NCBI RefSeq assembly: GCF_013127955.1
Contig: NZ_CP053435.1
Location: 2,046,001 to 2,110,000, forward strand
DNA length: 64,000 nucleotides
From: Spirosoma taeanense
Lineage (GTDB): Bacteria; Bacteroidota; Bacteroidia; Cytophagales; Spirosomataceae
Direction: 5' to 3'
Shown here: positions 52,694 to 62,677 of the stretch, in pieces
Position numbering within the stretch: the stretch's first letter is position 1
Layout: every line of letters begins with the position of its first letter
The notes under the pieces: generated by a model
Database searches by the model: none
What the model was told of the DNA's origin: nothing
The model's input: only the letters and a program-made list of their open reading frames with translations
Program-made: the position numbers and the translations under genes

Positions 52694-54055
52694 CTATTTT
52701 ACCACTACTTTGAAGTCAATTTTGCGGAGCGTAGGGCGAGGAACACCCGACGTATCTCGGCGGCTCACGCCCGAGCCGCGCCCGATGGCGTCGATCCGTA
52801 CGAAGTCAATCCCCGAAGACATAAGCTGCTGTTTGATCTGGTAAACGCGCTTGAACGACAGACTTTTATTCGTCAGTCCGCCCTGCGCATCGTTCGCATA
52901 GCCGATCAGCTGAATCTGCATTGATGGGTGGGTTTTCAGAAGCGTGGTCAGCTCGCCAATGGTTGCCTGCGACCCGGGCGTTAACGAAAGTGAACCCGGC
53001 AGAAATGACACGCCCGGCAGCGGGAAAACGCGACCTTTGGGCAGGGCGGGATTGCTCAGATAAGGGGTTAGCTGCTGAGTCAGAGCACCCGCGGCAGCGC
53101 CAGCCGGATTAGCCGCTCCCGGCGTTGTACTGGCGGGCGCGGCTGTTTTTGGGGTGGTTTTGGCGGCCATATCAACCGGTACGGCCAGCGAACGGGTAAC
53201 GGTATCCGCCTGTGCCGTATCGTTGGAAATCAGCGTCTCGCTGTTCACTTCTTCGGCATCACCTGAGTAGTTCCGCGTATTCTGATAAATATAGTAACCT
53301 CCGGCGGCTACGACCAGTGCCAGCAGCGCTCCCACGCCCCATTTGGCCAGCGAACTGTTATCATTATCCAGGGTATCCGGTTCGTAACTAACAGCTGTGC
53401 GGGTAGCCGTGGCGACCGAACGGCCTGCCGGAGCCCCCCCATACGTAACCGGCCGGACCGGTGACTCAACGGCCGCTCGGCGGGCGGGGGCGGCCATACC
53501 GGAGACAACTTGTTGGAGGCCGACTTTCTCGACCAGCCGGGGCATAAACTCTTCGGGAACGGCGTTCACAAACGCTTCGCGCTCGGCAAAAAGTGACGAC
53601 GCCAGCCCGTCGGCATCCAGTTTACGCTCTTTTACCTGCTTGCCCAGAACGTGCAGAACAATGGTGGTGGTCAGGCCCAGCAGCGAAATCGCTGATGAGT
53701 TTCGAATTCCCGCATAGCCCGAAATCATGGTGCCGATGGAGCTTTTCATGGCGGGCAGCAGGTGGCTAATAACGTCGTTGCCCTGCGTAATGAGCGTATT
53801 CGTCAGAGCCGGGTCGCGCAGGATGGTAGCCAGGTTATCCGTCAGGGAACCGTCGTAACGGCCTTTCTGAATATGGTTATACAGTTGATTAACGCCAATT
53901 TCGGTGGTCGTGCGTTTCATCAGACCGCCAACGACCGTATAGACAAGGCCATCGACGGCTTTGTGGGTTTTTTCCGTGGGTTCATCGACGTACACAGCAA
54001 TACGCGACAGAACGTCCGGATTCAGTATTTCATTGAATGAAGCAAATAAAGTCAT
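52694..54055 (-). CDS. DUF937 - transmembrane - OmpA-like fusion
   Basis: About 453 residues. The N-terminal ~190 residues fit DUF937 (glycine-containing helical repeats: VDGLVYTVVGGLMKR, DNLATILRD, HLLPAMKSSIGTMISGYAGI). A membrane segment follows near residue 235 (WGVGALLALVVAAGGYYIY), then a Thr/Ala/Pro-rich linker, then an OmpA-like peptidoglycan-binding domain (~340-453; LTTLLKTHPSMQIQLIGYAND, LSFKRVYQIKQQLMSSGID). The likely topology is cytosolic DUF937 with periplasmic OmpA domain holding the cell wall. The frame extends to a TTG at 54070; the first ATG is 54055. Confidence 0.83.
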   Translation of the reverse strand: MTLFASFNEILNPDVLSRIAVYVDEPTEKTHKAVDGLVYTVVGGLMKRTTTEIGVNQLYNHIQKGRYDGSLTDNLATILRDPALTNTLITQGNDVISHLLPAMKSSIGTMISGYAGIRNSSAISLLGLTTTIVLHVLGKQVKERKLDADGLASSLFAEREAFVNAVPEEFMPRLVEKVGLQQVVSGMAAPARRAAVESPVRPVTYGGAPAGRSVATATRTAVSYEPDTLDNDNSSLAKWGVGALLALVVAAGGYYIYQNTRNYSGDAEEVNSETLISNDTAQADTVTRSLAVPVDMAAKTTPKTAAPASTTPGAANPAGAAAGALTQQLTPYLSNPALPKGRVFPLPGVSFLPGSLSLTPGSQATIGELTTLLKTHPSMQIQLIGYANDAQGGLTNKSLSFKRVYQIKQQLMSSGIDFVRIDAIGRGSGVSRRDTSGVPRPTLRKIDFKVVVK

Positions 54056-54191
54056 ATAAAGTAGGCTCAATCAGGCAGTAAGCAGGTGGTACTTCTTGCA
54101 TCACATCCTAAAACGCACAATCACACCTCAAGCGATAAAATTAGGCAAGGTTTGGCAAAGGTCGTATAAGACCGCCTAATAAATTCCCTTT

Positions 54192-54380
54192 TTATCGGCG
54201 GGGTAGCCGCTCAATGGCTTCCTGGTATTCGGTTTCAACAGCCCGTAGCCGTTCCTGGCAAAAAGTAATCAATTCGGTGGCGCGCCGGATTTTTCCGGGC
54301 AGTTCGTCGAGGGGTACCTGCTCGTTCTCAATTTCGTCTACCAGCGTAGTGAGTTGGTCGTAGGCGTCCTGATAAGTCAT
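54192..54380 (-). CDS. xseB: Exodeoxyribonuclease VII small subunit
   Basis: A 62-residue all-helical protein matching XseB (PF02609): YQDAYDQLTTLVDEIENEQVPLDEL, then the amphipathic helix IRRATELITFCQERLRAVETEYQ. It binds the large subunit XseA, which is not in the window. Low complexity of the family is balanced by good length and pattern. Confidence 0.83.
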   Translation of the reverse strand: MTYQDAYDQLTTLVDEIENEQVPLDELPGKIRRATELITFCQERLRAVETEYQEAIERLPRR

Positions 54381-54560
54381 TGGTTCTGGATAATGATAAC
54401 CGCCTGCTCAGCGGCTGTCTTTTCTCAAACATACAGCTTTCTGCGGCATCCCCCGAATTTCCCCGTTCAGTTTTCCCCATTCAGCACCTAAAAACCGGCA
54501 TTCAGTAAGATTGATTTCCGGGCCCGGTCGGGTCGTCGCACCTTTGACAAGTTATTACAC

Positions 54561-57356
54561 ATGAACACAACCGACCACATGAAGGCGCTATTCTCTTCGT
54601 TACTCATCCTTAGTTCAGCCGCCTGTTTTGCGCAGACACCTGCCGGAGCAGGCTCTTCCCCGAATAGCGCAACCGTAACTACTCCAGGCAACATCACAGC
54701 GCCGGTTAGCGCTCCCCCCGATAGCCTTGGTAATCCTGCTGGTAACGCCAGACGGCGGGGTAACCCAAATGCAGCCGGGGCACCAGGCGCCACCGGCGGT
54801 GGATTTGGGCAGGCGGGTACGACGCCATCCGAAGCTGATCCCATTGCCCGTGGAAATGGCCGGGTTACCGGCGTCCTGATGGATTCAACTACCAACAAAC
54901 CGGTTGAATTTGCCACAATTGCTCTCCTGAACACAACGACCAACAAGCCGATTGATGGGACCACTGCTGATGCAAAGGGAAGCTTTGCCTTGACCCGACT
55001 AGCACCGGGCAATTACCGGCTCCTTTATTCATTTATCGGCTATAAAGACAAGCGCAGCCAGGTCATTACCGTTGGTCGCGGCACCGATCTTAATTTAGGC
55101 ACAATCAAACTGAGCGCCGACGTGCGGACGCTGAGCGAGGTGAATGTGGTGGGTCAGGCGGCTATGATTGAGGAGAAAGTAGACAGGCTGGTCTATAACG
55201 CCGATAAGGATCTTACGTCAAAGGGCGGTGATGCCGGCGATATTCTGCGGAAAGTACCGATGCTGTCGGTCGACCTGGATGGTAACGTCAGCCTGCGGGG
55301 CAGTAGCAACGTGCGGGTGCTGATCAACAACAAGCCATCCACCATCGTGGCCAGCAGCGTGGCCGACGCCCTGAAGCAGATTCCAGCCGACATGATCAAG
55401 ACCGTTGAGGTCATCACCAGCCCCTCGGCCAAGTACGATGCCGAAGGCTCGGCCGGTATCATCAACATCATCACTAAGAAAACTACCCTGCAGGGCGCTA
55501 CGCTCGACATAAACGGGGGCGTTGGTAACCGGGGGTCTAACCTGGGTCTGCACGGAAACTACCGCGTGGGGAAGATGGGCTTTAGCCTGGGCGGTTTCGG
55601 TCGAGCCGAGTATAACGTAAAGGGTTCGTTCATGAACGACCAGACAACCACTTCACTAACGAACAATACCCAGACCCGGACCATCCAGACGGCCAGCACG
55701 CTGAGTCAGCGCCTGTTTGGTAACTATCAGTTAGGCTGGGATTACGACATCAATAAAACGACCTCGCTCACGGCCAGCCTGCGTTACGGTGCCCGCAACG
55801 GGATCTTCAACCAGTACAACCTGTTTACCCAGACGTTTTCGCCGAGCAGCTACTTTCCAATCTATAACGACCGGAACGTTCAGACCAAAGACCTGTCGGG
55901 TACGGTCGATGCCAACGTAACATATACCAAGACGTATAAGCCGCAGAAGGAATTCAGTGTGATGGCCTTGTACAGCCGTAACAACCGCACGAACAACTTC
56001 GTGGCCGACATTCTGAGTGGCGCCGACTTCGAGACGATTACGGCCCGCCAGCGGAACGACAACCTGAGCTATAACCAGGAATCGACGCTTCAGGTTGATT
56101 ACCAGACCCCCATCAAAACCAATCAGTTGTTCGAGTTTGGTGGTAAAGGAATTTTCCGGCAGGTGAACAGCGAATACCAGTATTACTTTGCCAACGGAGC
56201 CGAAGGCGAGTATCAGATTGATAACAGCCGCCCCGCCAACACCCTGTTCTACGATCAGAATATCGCAGCGACCTATCTGTCGTACACCCTGACGACCAAG
56301 AGTAAATTCACCATCAAAGCCGGTGCCCGCTATGAATACACGTTCATTAACGCCCGGTTCAGCAACGAATCGGCCGGGCAGGCTTCGTCTATCCCTGACT
56401 ACGGTAACCTCGTACCGAGCATTAATATCTCGAAGAACATTGGCAATGGCAGAATCCTTAAGCTGGCTTATAACCGCCGGATTCAGCGGCCGGGTATTCA
56501 GTTCCTGAACCCGAACGTAAACGCGTCCAACCCGACGAACATTACCATCGGTAACCCGTACCTGTCGCCCGAGCTGACCGACAACATCGAGCTGAGCACA
56601 AGCGCGAACATCAAGGGTCTTTACCTGAACGCATCGCTGTTTGCCCGCCGGACGAATAACGAAATCACGGCCGTTCGGGACGTATCCCAGCAGTCGTTCG
56701 GCGATCCGACGAACCCCGTACTGCAGCAGGTGATCCGCACGAGCTACCAGAACGTTGGTCATCAGGATGCCTATGGTCTGAACCTGTTCGGAAACGGAAC
56801 CCTGTTTTCCAAACTGCAGCTCGGTGGCGGACTTGATCTGTACCACGTAAGCCTCACCAACAACAACGCGAGCCCGATCTATTCGGCTTCCAACTCCGGA
56901 TGGGTGATTGGCGGACGGGTAATGAGCAGCCTTTCGCTGAGCAATGGCTGGGGCTTCCAGCTCTTCGGGGGCGGACGCGGCAAACAGATACAACTACAGG
57001 GCTACCAGAGCGCCATGTATTTCTATAGCCTGGGGCTGCGGAAAGAGTTTAACAACAAAAAATCCAGCCTGGGGCTGGCGGCTGAGAATATTTTTAACCG
57101 ACCCTTTACCCAGCGCGCTGAACTGTCTTCGCCTATCCTGACGCAGAGTTCGCAGACGAACTTCTATAATGCCGGGGTGCGGCTGACTTTCAGCCACAAG
57201 CTTGGTAAAATGAGCTTCGACCAGCCGCAGCGTCGCCGGAAATCGATCGAGAACGATGACATGAAGGGGGGCGACAACGGCGGTAATGACGCTGCTCCGC
57301 AGCAGACAACTCCGGCCGGTGGCAACAGTGGTGGCGGCCGTCCCCGATCGAAATAA
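54561..57356 (+). CDS. TonB-linked outer-membrane receptor with Gly/Asn/Pro-rich ends
   Basis: A 931-residue protein: signal peptide (MKALFSSLLILSSAACFAQ from the second Met), a Gly/Pro/Asn-rich stretch (~25-95; NARRRGNPNAAGAPGATGG), a carboxypeptidase-like domain (~105-195; DSTTNKPVEFATIALL, GSFALTRLAPGNYRLLYSFIGY), a plug-like part (LSEVNVVGQAAMIEEKVDRLVYN, GSSNVRVLINNKPS, VEVITSPSAKYDAEGSAGI) and an outer-membrane barrel. The C-terminus adds another ~40-residue Gly/Gln/Asn-rich tail. It resembles the partly visible receptor at 1-206. Ligand unknown; no SusD gene adjacent. Confidence 0.88.
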   Translation: MNTTDHMKALFSSLLILSSAACFAQTPAGAGSSPNSATVTTPGNITAPVSAPPDSLGNPAGNARRRGNPNAAGAPGATGGGFGQAGTTPSEADPIARGNGRVTGVLMDSTTNKPVEFATIALLNTTTNKPIDGTTADAKGSFALTRLAPGNYRLLYSFIGYKDKRSQVITVGRGTDLNLGTIKLSADVRTLSEVNVVGQAAMIEEKVDRLVYNADKDLTSKGGDAGDILRKVPMLSVDLDGNVSLRGSSNVRVLINNKPSTIVASSVADALKQIPADMIKTVEVITSPSAKYDAEGSAGIINIITKKTTLQGATLDINGGVGNRGSNLGLHGNYRVGKMGFSLGGFGRAEYNVKGSFMNDQTTTSLTNNTQTRTIQTASTLSQRLFGNYQLGWDYDINKTTSLTASLRYGARNGIFNQYNLFTQTFSPSSYFPIYNDRNVQTKDLSGTVDANVTYTKTYKPQKEFSVMALYSRNNRTNNFVADILSGADFETITARQRNDNLSYNQESTLQVDYQTPIKTNQLFEFGGKGIFRQVNSEYQYYFANGAEGEYQIDNSRPANTLFYDQNIAATYLSYTLTTKSKFTIKAGARYEYTFINARFSNESAGQASSIPDYGNLVPSINISKNIGNGRILKLAYNRRIQRPGIQFLNPNVNASNPTNITIGNPYLSPELTDNIELSTSANIKGLYLNASLFARRTNNEITAVRDVSQQSFGDPTNPVLQQVIRTSYQNVGHQDAYGLNLFGNGTLFSKLQLGGGLDLYHVSLTNNNASPIYSASNSGWVIGGRVMSSLSLSNGWGFQLFGGGRGKQIQLQGYQSAMYFYSLGLRKEFNNKKSSLGLAAENIFNRPFTQRAELSSPILTQSSQTNFYNAGVRLTFSHKLGKMSFDQPQRRRKSIENDDMKGGDNGGNDAAPQQTTPAGGNSGGGRPRSK

Positions 57357-57413
57357 ACCCTTACTGATATAGTGAGTAGTGGCCCAATTGATGAATTAGA
57401 ATAGGTTGAAGGT

Positions 57414-57441
57414 AATCCCTCCTGCACTTGCGGGAGGGATT
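57414..57441 (+). terminator. Terminator after the receptor
   Basis: Perfect 9-bp stem AATCCCTCC / GGAGGGATT with a 10-nt loop, followed by CCTACTTTC, 57 bp after the stop. Confidence 0.65.
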
Positions 57442-57533
57442 CCTACTTTCAGGGCCAGGCTGTTGAGAAAGAAGGCTAAACCCATGTATAAATCCGTTTG
57501 CTCGTCTATCTTGCCGGGCAATTTTTATCTGCT

Positions 57534-58235
57534 ATGAAATCAAAACACCTTGTCAGTCTTTCGGTCGCGCTCGTTTTTCTGGTTCTGGCCATAACAGGCC
57601 TGCTGATTTATTTTGGTCAGGGAACACATGCTGTTGAACATATCCATGCCTGGTTCGGTATCCTGTTCGTCACTGCTGCCGTGTTCCATATCGTCAATAA
57701 CTGGTCGTCGCTAACGGCCTATGCCCGGGAACGCCGGACGGGCGGTATCCGCCGGGAGTTTGTGCTGCCCGCCATTGTAGCCGTCGTCTTTACGGTCGGT
57801 ATTGCCGCGAACCTGCCCGTGTTTGACAAACTGGCTAATGCCGGCAAGAATCTTGTCCGGGGCGACAGACCGCGTGGGGGCGGGCCGCTACCCCAACCCG
57901 CTGTTGACTCGATTGCCCGGGCTACCGAAGTGGCCTATGCTAAAGCGATCAGCGCCAGCGATACGGCTGCCCTATCAACTGTTGTCGCCGATAAAGCGGC
58001 AGTCCGGATGCCCAATGGAACGCTGGTGAGTGGGCGAGAGGCTCAGCCGGGTGATAGTTCACCGTCAGACTCCCTGAGTCATACTGTTGACCGCGCAGAA
58101 GCCCTGGATGACAATGTCATTGTGGTGTATGGTACCGCGAACGGCGCAAAAGCTGGTCAGTCATTCTTTACGCACGTGCTGAAGAAACAGGAGAATCGCT
58201 GGCAGATCGCAGCCGTTCAGATGGCGCATCCGTAG
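57534..58235 (+). CDS. DUF4405 membrane domain fused to an NTF2-like domain
   Basis: A 233-residue protein. The first ~110 residues hold three to four membrane segments with histidines typical of DUF4405/cytochrome b-like helices (AITGLLIYFG, HAWFGILFVTAAVFHIVNNW, FVLPAIVAVVFTVGIAANL); two His pairs (HIHAW, FHIVNN) could bind haem. The C-terminal ~115 residues resemble a SnoaL/DUF4440 domain (ATEVAYAKAISASDTAAL, KQENRWQIAAVQMAHP). The combination is unusual. The ATG at 57534 fits the signal/first helix; an upstream frame start is not supported. Confidence 0.7.
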   Translation: MKSKHLVSLSVALVFLVLAITGLLIYFGQGTHAVEHIHAWFGILFVTAAVFHIVNNWSSLTAYARERRTGGIRREFVLPAIVAVVFTVGIAANLPVFDKLANAGKNLVRGDRPRGGGPLPQPAVDSIARATEVAYAKAISASDTAALSTVVADKAAVRMPNGTLVSGREAQPGDSSPSDSLSHTVDRAEALDDNVIVVYGTANGAKAGQSFFTHVLKKQENRWQIAAVQMAHP

Positions 58236-58265
58236 GCAGTCGTCTTTACCTGAACTCTTTTCCTG

Positions 58266-58310
58266 AGCCCGATGGCCCCGTGATTCGCTCCGGAGTCGTC
58301 GGGCTTTTAT
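58266..58310 (+). terminator. Probable terminator after the DUF4405 gene
   Basis: AGCCCGA (58266-58272) pairs with TCGGGCT (58299-58305), followed by TTTAT; the loop contains a CTCCGGAG palindrome. Confidence 0.5.
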
Positions 58311-58511
58311 ACGGGTTATCCTGCAACGAACCCCGGCCCACCAGCGTACCAGTAAACAGGAAGCCCGTCTGACCGCCTTTACGGAATCTTTTCCGCCCGA
58401 CTAACCCGTTCATCACCCAAAGTCGCTATTTCGTCGAAAATTTCTTTATTTAGTAAACCCTGTTGACTACTTTCGAGTTGAGCATTATGTTGAATGCATA
58501 CCTGAATTTTA

Positions 58512-61040
58512 ATGAAGCATTTTTTACGGATCGCCCTAGCGGTTAGTGTTCTATTGATCGGGTGGGGGCCGTCGACAACGAATGCCCAGACGACGATCAA
58601 TGGGCGCGTAACCGATGCGGCTACCGGCGAGGGGATTCCGTTTGCCAGTATTGCCGTAAAAGGAACAACGGCGGGCACGACCTCCAATGCCGATGGCCGC
58701 TATTCGCTCCGATTAACCCAGACGGCCGACTCGCTCCAGGTGCTTAGCCTCGGTTACGCTACCCGTTCGTATGCCATTCTTCGCCAGCCCAGCCAGACCA
58801 TCGACGCGCAATTAACCTCAACGGCTACCAGTCTTCAGGAGGTGAAAATTTACGCCAAAGGGGGCGATCCTGCCTACCGGATTCTACGCGAAACGGTACG
58901 TCGGCGGGACCAGTTCGACCCGGCCCGGCTTCTGGCCTACGAATACGAGAGCTATACCAAAATTGAAGGCTATATAAACAACTTCGGTGGTAAGCGGAAA
59001 AACAACCGCCGACCGGGACCAATCAGCCGGTTGCTGGGTAAGCTGCCGGCCATTACGGATGAAAACGGCCAGCCCGCCGTGCCCGTCTTTATCTCTGAAA
59101 CGTTCTCGAATGTCTATGCGCGCAGCAACCCCGACAAAATAAAGGAACGGGTGATGAAGTCGCACGTAACGGGTGTGGGCGTCAGCGATGGCGGCCTGAT
59201 TGCCCAACTGACAGGCGCTTCGTTTCAGCAGTATAATTTTTATCGCAACTCGCTTTACGTCCTGCGGAAAGACATTCCCTCGCCAGTGGGCAGCCAGTGG
59301 GAAACGGTCTATACATTCCGCCTGAAGGACACGGTTGCGCTCGGTGAGGCTGTCTGCTACGAAATCGAGTTCGAGCCTAATCGCGCTACCGATCTGGCCT
59401 TTGCCGGAACGGTCTGGGTCGATACGCTGCAACTGGCTTTGGCTCAGATTGACGCGCGGGTTGACAAGCGTGCCAATATCAATTTCGTGGACGAACTGCA
59501 CATTGAGCAGGAGTGGAGCGCGACGGCGTCGGGCCTGCGCTTTCCAACGCAGACGCAGGTCACGATTGATACCGACGAACCGGCTCCCCATGCACCGGGC
59601 GCGCTGATCCGCTTTTTCGCGACGGCCCGCCACATTACCGAAAACAGGCCTAAGGAGACCGGCTTTTATGATCCGGCGATCGAACTGGACGATGACTACC
59701 GGAATGCCGACGCGACCTTCTGGCAGCGCGTTCGACCCGATTCACTCTCGGCCGACGAGTGGCGGGCCATGCGGGTAGTTGATTCGGTACGTAACGTGCC
59801 GCTCGTGAAGGTGACCGGCGAGATTATCAAACTGGGCGTACTGGGCTACAAGCCGTTGGGCAATCTGCATCTGGACCTCGGGCCGCTACTGTATTCCTAT
59901 GCCTATAACTCGGTGGAGGGAAATCGCTTCCGGCTGGGTCTGCGCACCAACACGGGCTTCAGCCGAAAATGGCTGCTGAGCGGTTATCTGGCCTATGGCA
60001 CCCGCGATCAGGCATTCAAATACAGCGCCAACATCGAATATATCCTGCACCGGAAACCCTGGACCGTTCTGGGCGTCCGGCGAAGTTATGATCTGGAGCG
60101 AATAGGTATCTCCACCGACAATATTGGGGATAACTCTCTGTTTGCGGCCTATTCCCGCTTTGGAACGATCCGCCGGCCGTATTTTCAGGAGGATAACCTG
60201 CTGTATTTCCGGCGCGAGCTGGGGCGGGGATTCACCCAGACGCTGGCGTTACGTAACCGGACGTTTGAGCCGCAGTTTCCGTTTGCGTTCCGGCCGCAGC
60301 TTCAGGATAACGACCAGACCATTCGCAGCGGCTACCGCGTAACCGAGCTGATCTCCGAGACGCGCTTCGCCCCCGACGAGGTAATGCTTCAGAACGACAA
60401 CCTGCGGGTAAGCGCCGGGGCCACCCGCAAGCCTATTTTTACACTCCGGTATACGGCTGGCGTACGGGAGGTGCTGGGCGGAGATTTTGCCTACCACCGC
60501 GTGGCGTTGAACATGAAACATTCGTTCCGGATGGGCGTGCTGGGTCGGACATACTATACGATTGGGGGAGGAATCATTCCGTCGACAGTACCGTATCCGC
60601 TGCTATACACACCCCTCGGCAACGAGTCGATCTTTTACGTCGGCAACGCCTACAACCTGATGAACTACTTCGAGTTTGTCTGCGACCGCTGGGCAACGGT
60701 TCAGTTCGAGCATAACTTTGGCGGACTGCTGTTCAATCGATTGCCGGTGCTGCGGCAATTGAAATGGCGCGAACTGGTTACGGCGCAGGTGCTGGTCGGC
60801 AGCGTTTCGCAGGCGAACCTGGCCACCATTCCGGCGCTCGATGCGCAGGGGCGTTCGGTCGAGGGTTTCAATTCCCTCAACCGAACGCCGTATATTGAGC
60901 TGGGTTACGGTATCGACAATATCTTCAAAGTTCTACGCGTAGATGCCATTCACCGGCTTACGTACCGCGACAACCTCGGCCGGACAGGGGTTCCCGTAAC
61001 GCCATTTGCCATCAAGATATCGGGCTGGCTATCCTTCTAA
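58512..61040 (+). CDS. DUF5686 family protein with carboxypeptidase-like domain
   Basis: An 842-residue protein: signal peptide (MKHFLRIALAVSVLLIGWG, to TNAQ), carboxypeptidase-like regulatory domain (~27-115; GRVTDAATGEGIPFASIAVKG, ADGRYSLRL), then the DUF5686 block (~115-842; EVKIYAKGGDPAYRILRETVRRRDQ; FVDELHIEQEW; and a C-terminal set of barrel-like strands ending FAIKISGWLSF). DUF5686 proteins are outer-membrane proteins of unknown role found across Bacteroidota. There is no plug domain, so it is not a TonB-dependent transporter. Confidence 0.87.
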   Translation: MKHFLRIALAVSVLLIGWGPSTTNAQTTINGRVTDAATGEGIPFASIAVKGTTAGTTSNADGRYSLRLTQTADSLQVLSLGYATRSYAILRQPSQTIDAQLTSTATSLQEVKIYAKGGDPAYRILRETVRRRDQFDPARLLAYEYESYTKIEGYINNFGGKRKNNRRPGPISRLLGKLPAITDENGQPAVPVFISETFSNVYARSNPDKIKERVMKSHVTGVGVSDGGLIAQLTGASFQQYNFYRNSLYVLRKDIPSPVGSQWETVYTFRLKDTVALGEAVCYEIEFEPNRATDLAFAGTVWVDTLQLALAQIDARVDKRANINFVDELHIEQEWSATASGLRFPTQTQVTIDTDEPAPHAPGALIRFFATARHITENRPKETGFYDPAIELDDDYRNADATFWQRVRPDSLSADEWRAMRVVDSVRNVPLVKVTGEIIKLGVLGYKPLGNLHLDLGPLLYSYAYNSVEGNRFRLGLRTNTGFSRKWLLSGYLAYGTRDQAFKYSANIEYILHRKPWTVLGVRRSYDLERIGISTDNIGDNSLFAAYSRFGTIRRPYFQEDNLLYFRRELGRGFTQTLALRNRTFEPQFPFAFRPQLQDNDQTIRSGYRVTELISETRFAPDEVMLQNDNLRVSAGATRKPIFTLRYTAGVREVLGGDFAYHRVALNMKHSFRMGVLGRTYYTIGGGIIPSTVPYPLLYTPLGNESIFYVGNAYNLMNYFEFVCDRWATVQFEHNFGGLLFNRLPVLRQLKWRELVTAQVLVGSVSQANLATIPALDAQGRSVEGFNSLNRTPYIELGYGIDNIFKVLRVDAIHRLTYRDNLGRTGVPVTPFAIKISGWLSF

Positions 61041-61059
61041 TAGACTGGGCTTGCGGGGC

Positions 61060-61722
61060 TTAGCTGACAGCCTGCGCCCGGTCTAAGACTTCCTGAACGC
61101 TCAGGTGTTCCAGGGAGGGCGCAACCAGATCAGCCTGGGTAAGAACATCCGGCGAGCCCAGACCAACCACAAACATACCGCCCCGTCGGCCAGCTTCTAC
61201 GCCCGCAACGGCATCTTCAAACACCACACATTCGGCCGGACTGACGCCCAATTCGGCCGCGCCTTTGGTAAACACTTCCGGGTCAGGCTTGCCTTTGCTG
61301 ATTTTGGTACCATCGATGATGGCATCGAAGGTATCGCTCAGCCCGATCCGTTCCAGAATCAGGGGCGCATTCTTACTGACCGAGCCGATGGCCGTCAACA
61401 GATTAGCCTTGCGGACCTGCGAAAAGAAGTTCGCTACGCCCGGCAGAATGTCTTCCGGCGTCATGCGGCTGACCAGTTCCAGGTACCACTGGTTTTTCTG
61501 CGCGGCCAGCTGCGTTTTTTCTTCGTCGGGTAAGGTCAGGCCACCGTGTTCGAGAATAATATCCAGGGAATCGGTCCGGCTGACGCCCTTGAGCCGTTCG
61601 TTAAACTCCTCCGAAATATCGAAGCCCAGCTCATTGGCGAGCCGTTTCCAGGCCTGGTAGTGATAGATAGCGGTATCGACAATGACACCGTCGAGGTCAA
61701 ACAGAAAAGCAGTAATAGGCAT
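61060..61722 (-). CDS. pgmB: Beta-phosphoglucomutase
   Basis: A 220-residue HAD enzyme. Motif I is FLFDLDGVIVDTAIYHYQAWK (nucleophile Asp and acid/base Asp two residues on), the cap has RLKGVSRTDSL and EILLEHG-like IILEHGG, motif II is IGSVSKNAPLIL, motif III KISKGKPDPEVF and motif IV VVFEDAVAGVEAG. The RLKGVSRxxSL and long cap are diagnostic of beta-phosphoglucomutase, which converts beta-glucose 1-phosphate to glucose 6-phosphate after maltose or trehalose phosphorolysis. No phosphorylase is adjacent in this window. Confidence 0.9.
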   Translation of the reverse strand: MPITAFLFDLDGVIVDTAIYHYQAWKRLANELGFDISEEFNERLKGVSRTDSLDIILEHGGLTLPDEEKTQLAAQKNQWYLELVSRMTPEDILPGVANFFSQVRKANLLTAIGSVSKNAPLILERIGLSDTFDAIIDGTKISKGKPDPEVFTKGAAELGVSPAECVVFEDAVAGVEAGRRGGMFVVGLGSPDVLTQADLVAPSLEHLSVQEVLDRAQAVS

Positions 61723-62088
61723 GTGGCTTCAGGTTGTCGAAGCCACAAAAATAAAGGATTTCATCGGGTACTGCCTATCAGGCCGGTTCTCTCTAAGGAT
61801 TTTCGACTCCTAATCGAAACTGCACGATAATGCCAGGTTCGCATTATGTATTGAAATCAGGGCCACACTACAAAAATACGAAAGACGCATGTTGTATTGC
61901 CGCTTGTGAAACAAGCCTGGAATAATTAGCTGCGCTCATGATAAGTTAGTTAAAATCAATTAGTTGGCTTCTTTGCTGATTGGCCTCTTAAGATTTTAGT
62001 ATAATTGCTACATTTATAGATATTAACTGCCAAGGTTCATATATGTACGAGTTAGCGGTCAGCTTAGAACCACCTTTCACACATCAAA
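61723..62088. other. AT-rich gap
   Basis: About 365 bp, clearly lower in GC than the DNA to the left, with no supported gene. It marks the left border of an AT-rich segment that continues to the window end. Confidence 0.45.
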
Positions 62089-62677
62089 ATGATATTTTAT
62101 TATACAGCATGAGGAACGTTTGACAAAGATTACGAAGAAGACGTTATATCTTGGGGAAAATACCTTCAGTGGAGCAAGTTGACACATTTGTCTGAACTTG
62201 TTTTAGTTGACAGTATGCTGAATGAAATTTTGGTTGACCCAGGCCGAGACAAGGGAGACGATTGGGATTATATGGTTATTGGATAGAATCTCATGAAACA
62301 GGCTTTTATAAAACGCTGGACTATGTTCTTCGACATGTGGAGCCAAGAGAAAGGCTTAACCTATTGCTGCTGTCGTTGAACCTGACCAAGACTGTACTAA
62401 TGTATCTCTTGAAAATTTTGCCTTTCTCAGCTACGATTTATTGGGTAAAGATTATATTGTTAGCGCACTAAGTAATTACGGTGGTTTTGATGAAACGTTT
62501 TCACCCGCTGACTTGAACAATTTCGGATTAATTGATAGGTACGAAAAAGCATTCGAAACCAAACACCGGCTGGTTGAGAATAAGCTAGGCGAGTATCATG
62601 CAGACATTCGTGTTATTGCCATCTGGCGACACAAGACAATTGGACGGCGAAAACCTAACGTTCAAACATCAAAATAA
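62089..62677 (+). pseudogene. Broken hypothetical gene
   Basis: Reading from the ATG at 62089 gives IFYYTA, a stop, then GTFDKDYEEDVISWGKYLQW and LVDSMLNEILVDPGRDKGDD. A shift near 62270 leads to ESHETGFYKTLDYVLRHVEPRERLNLL, and another near 62365 to EPDQDCTNVSLENFAFLSYDLLGKD, ALSNYGGFDETFSPADLNNFGLIDRYEKAFE and a basic end. The joined product (~195 residues, acidic) is a coherent soluble protein that I do not recognise; one stop and at least two frameshifts inactivate it. Confidence 0.7.

Noticed and set aside
55731..56993. 420-codon open frame on the minus strand
   Set aside because: Antisense to the receptor barrel; no protein-like pattern.
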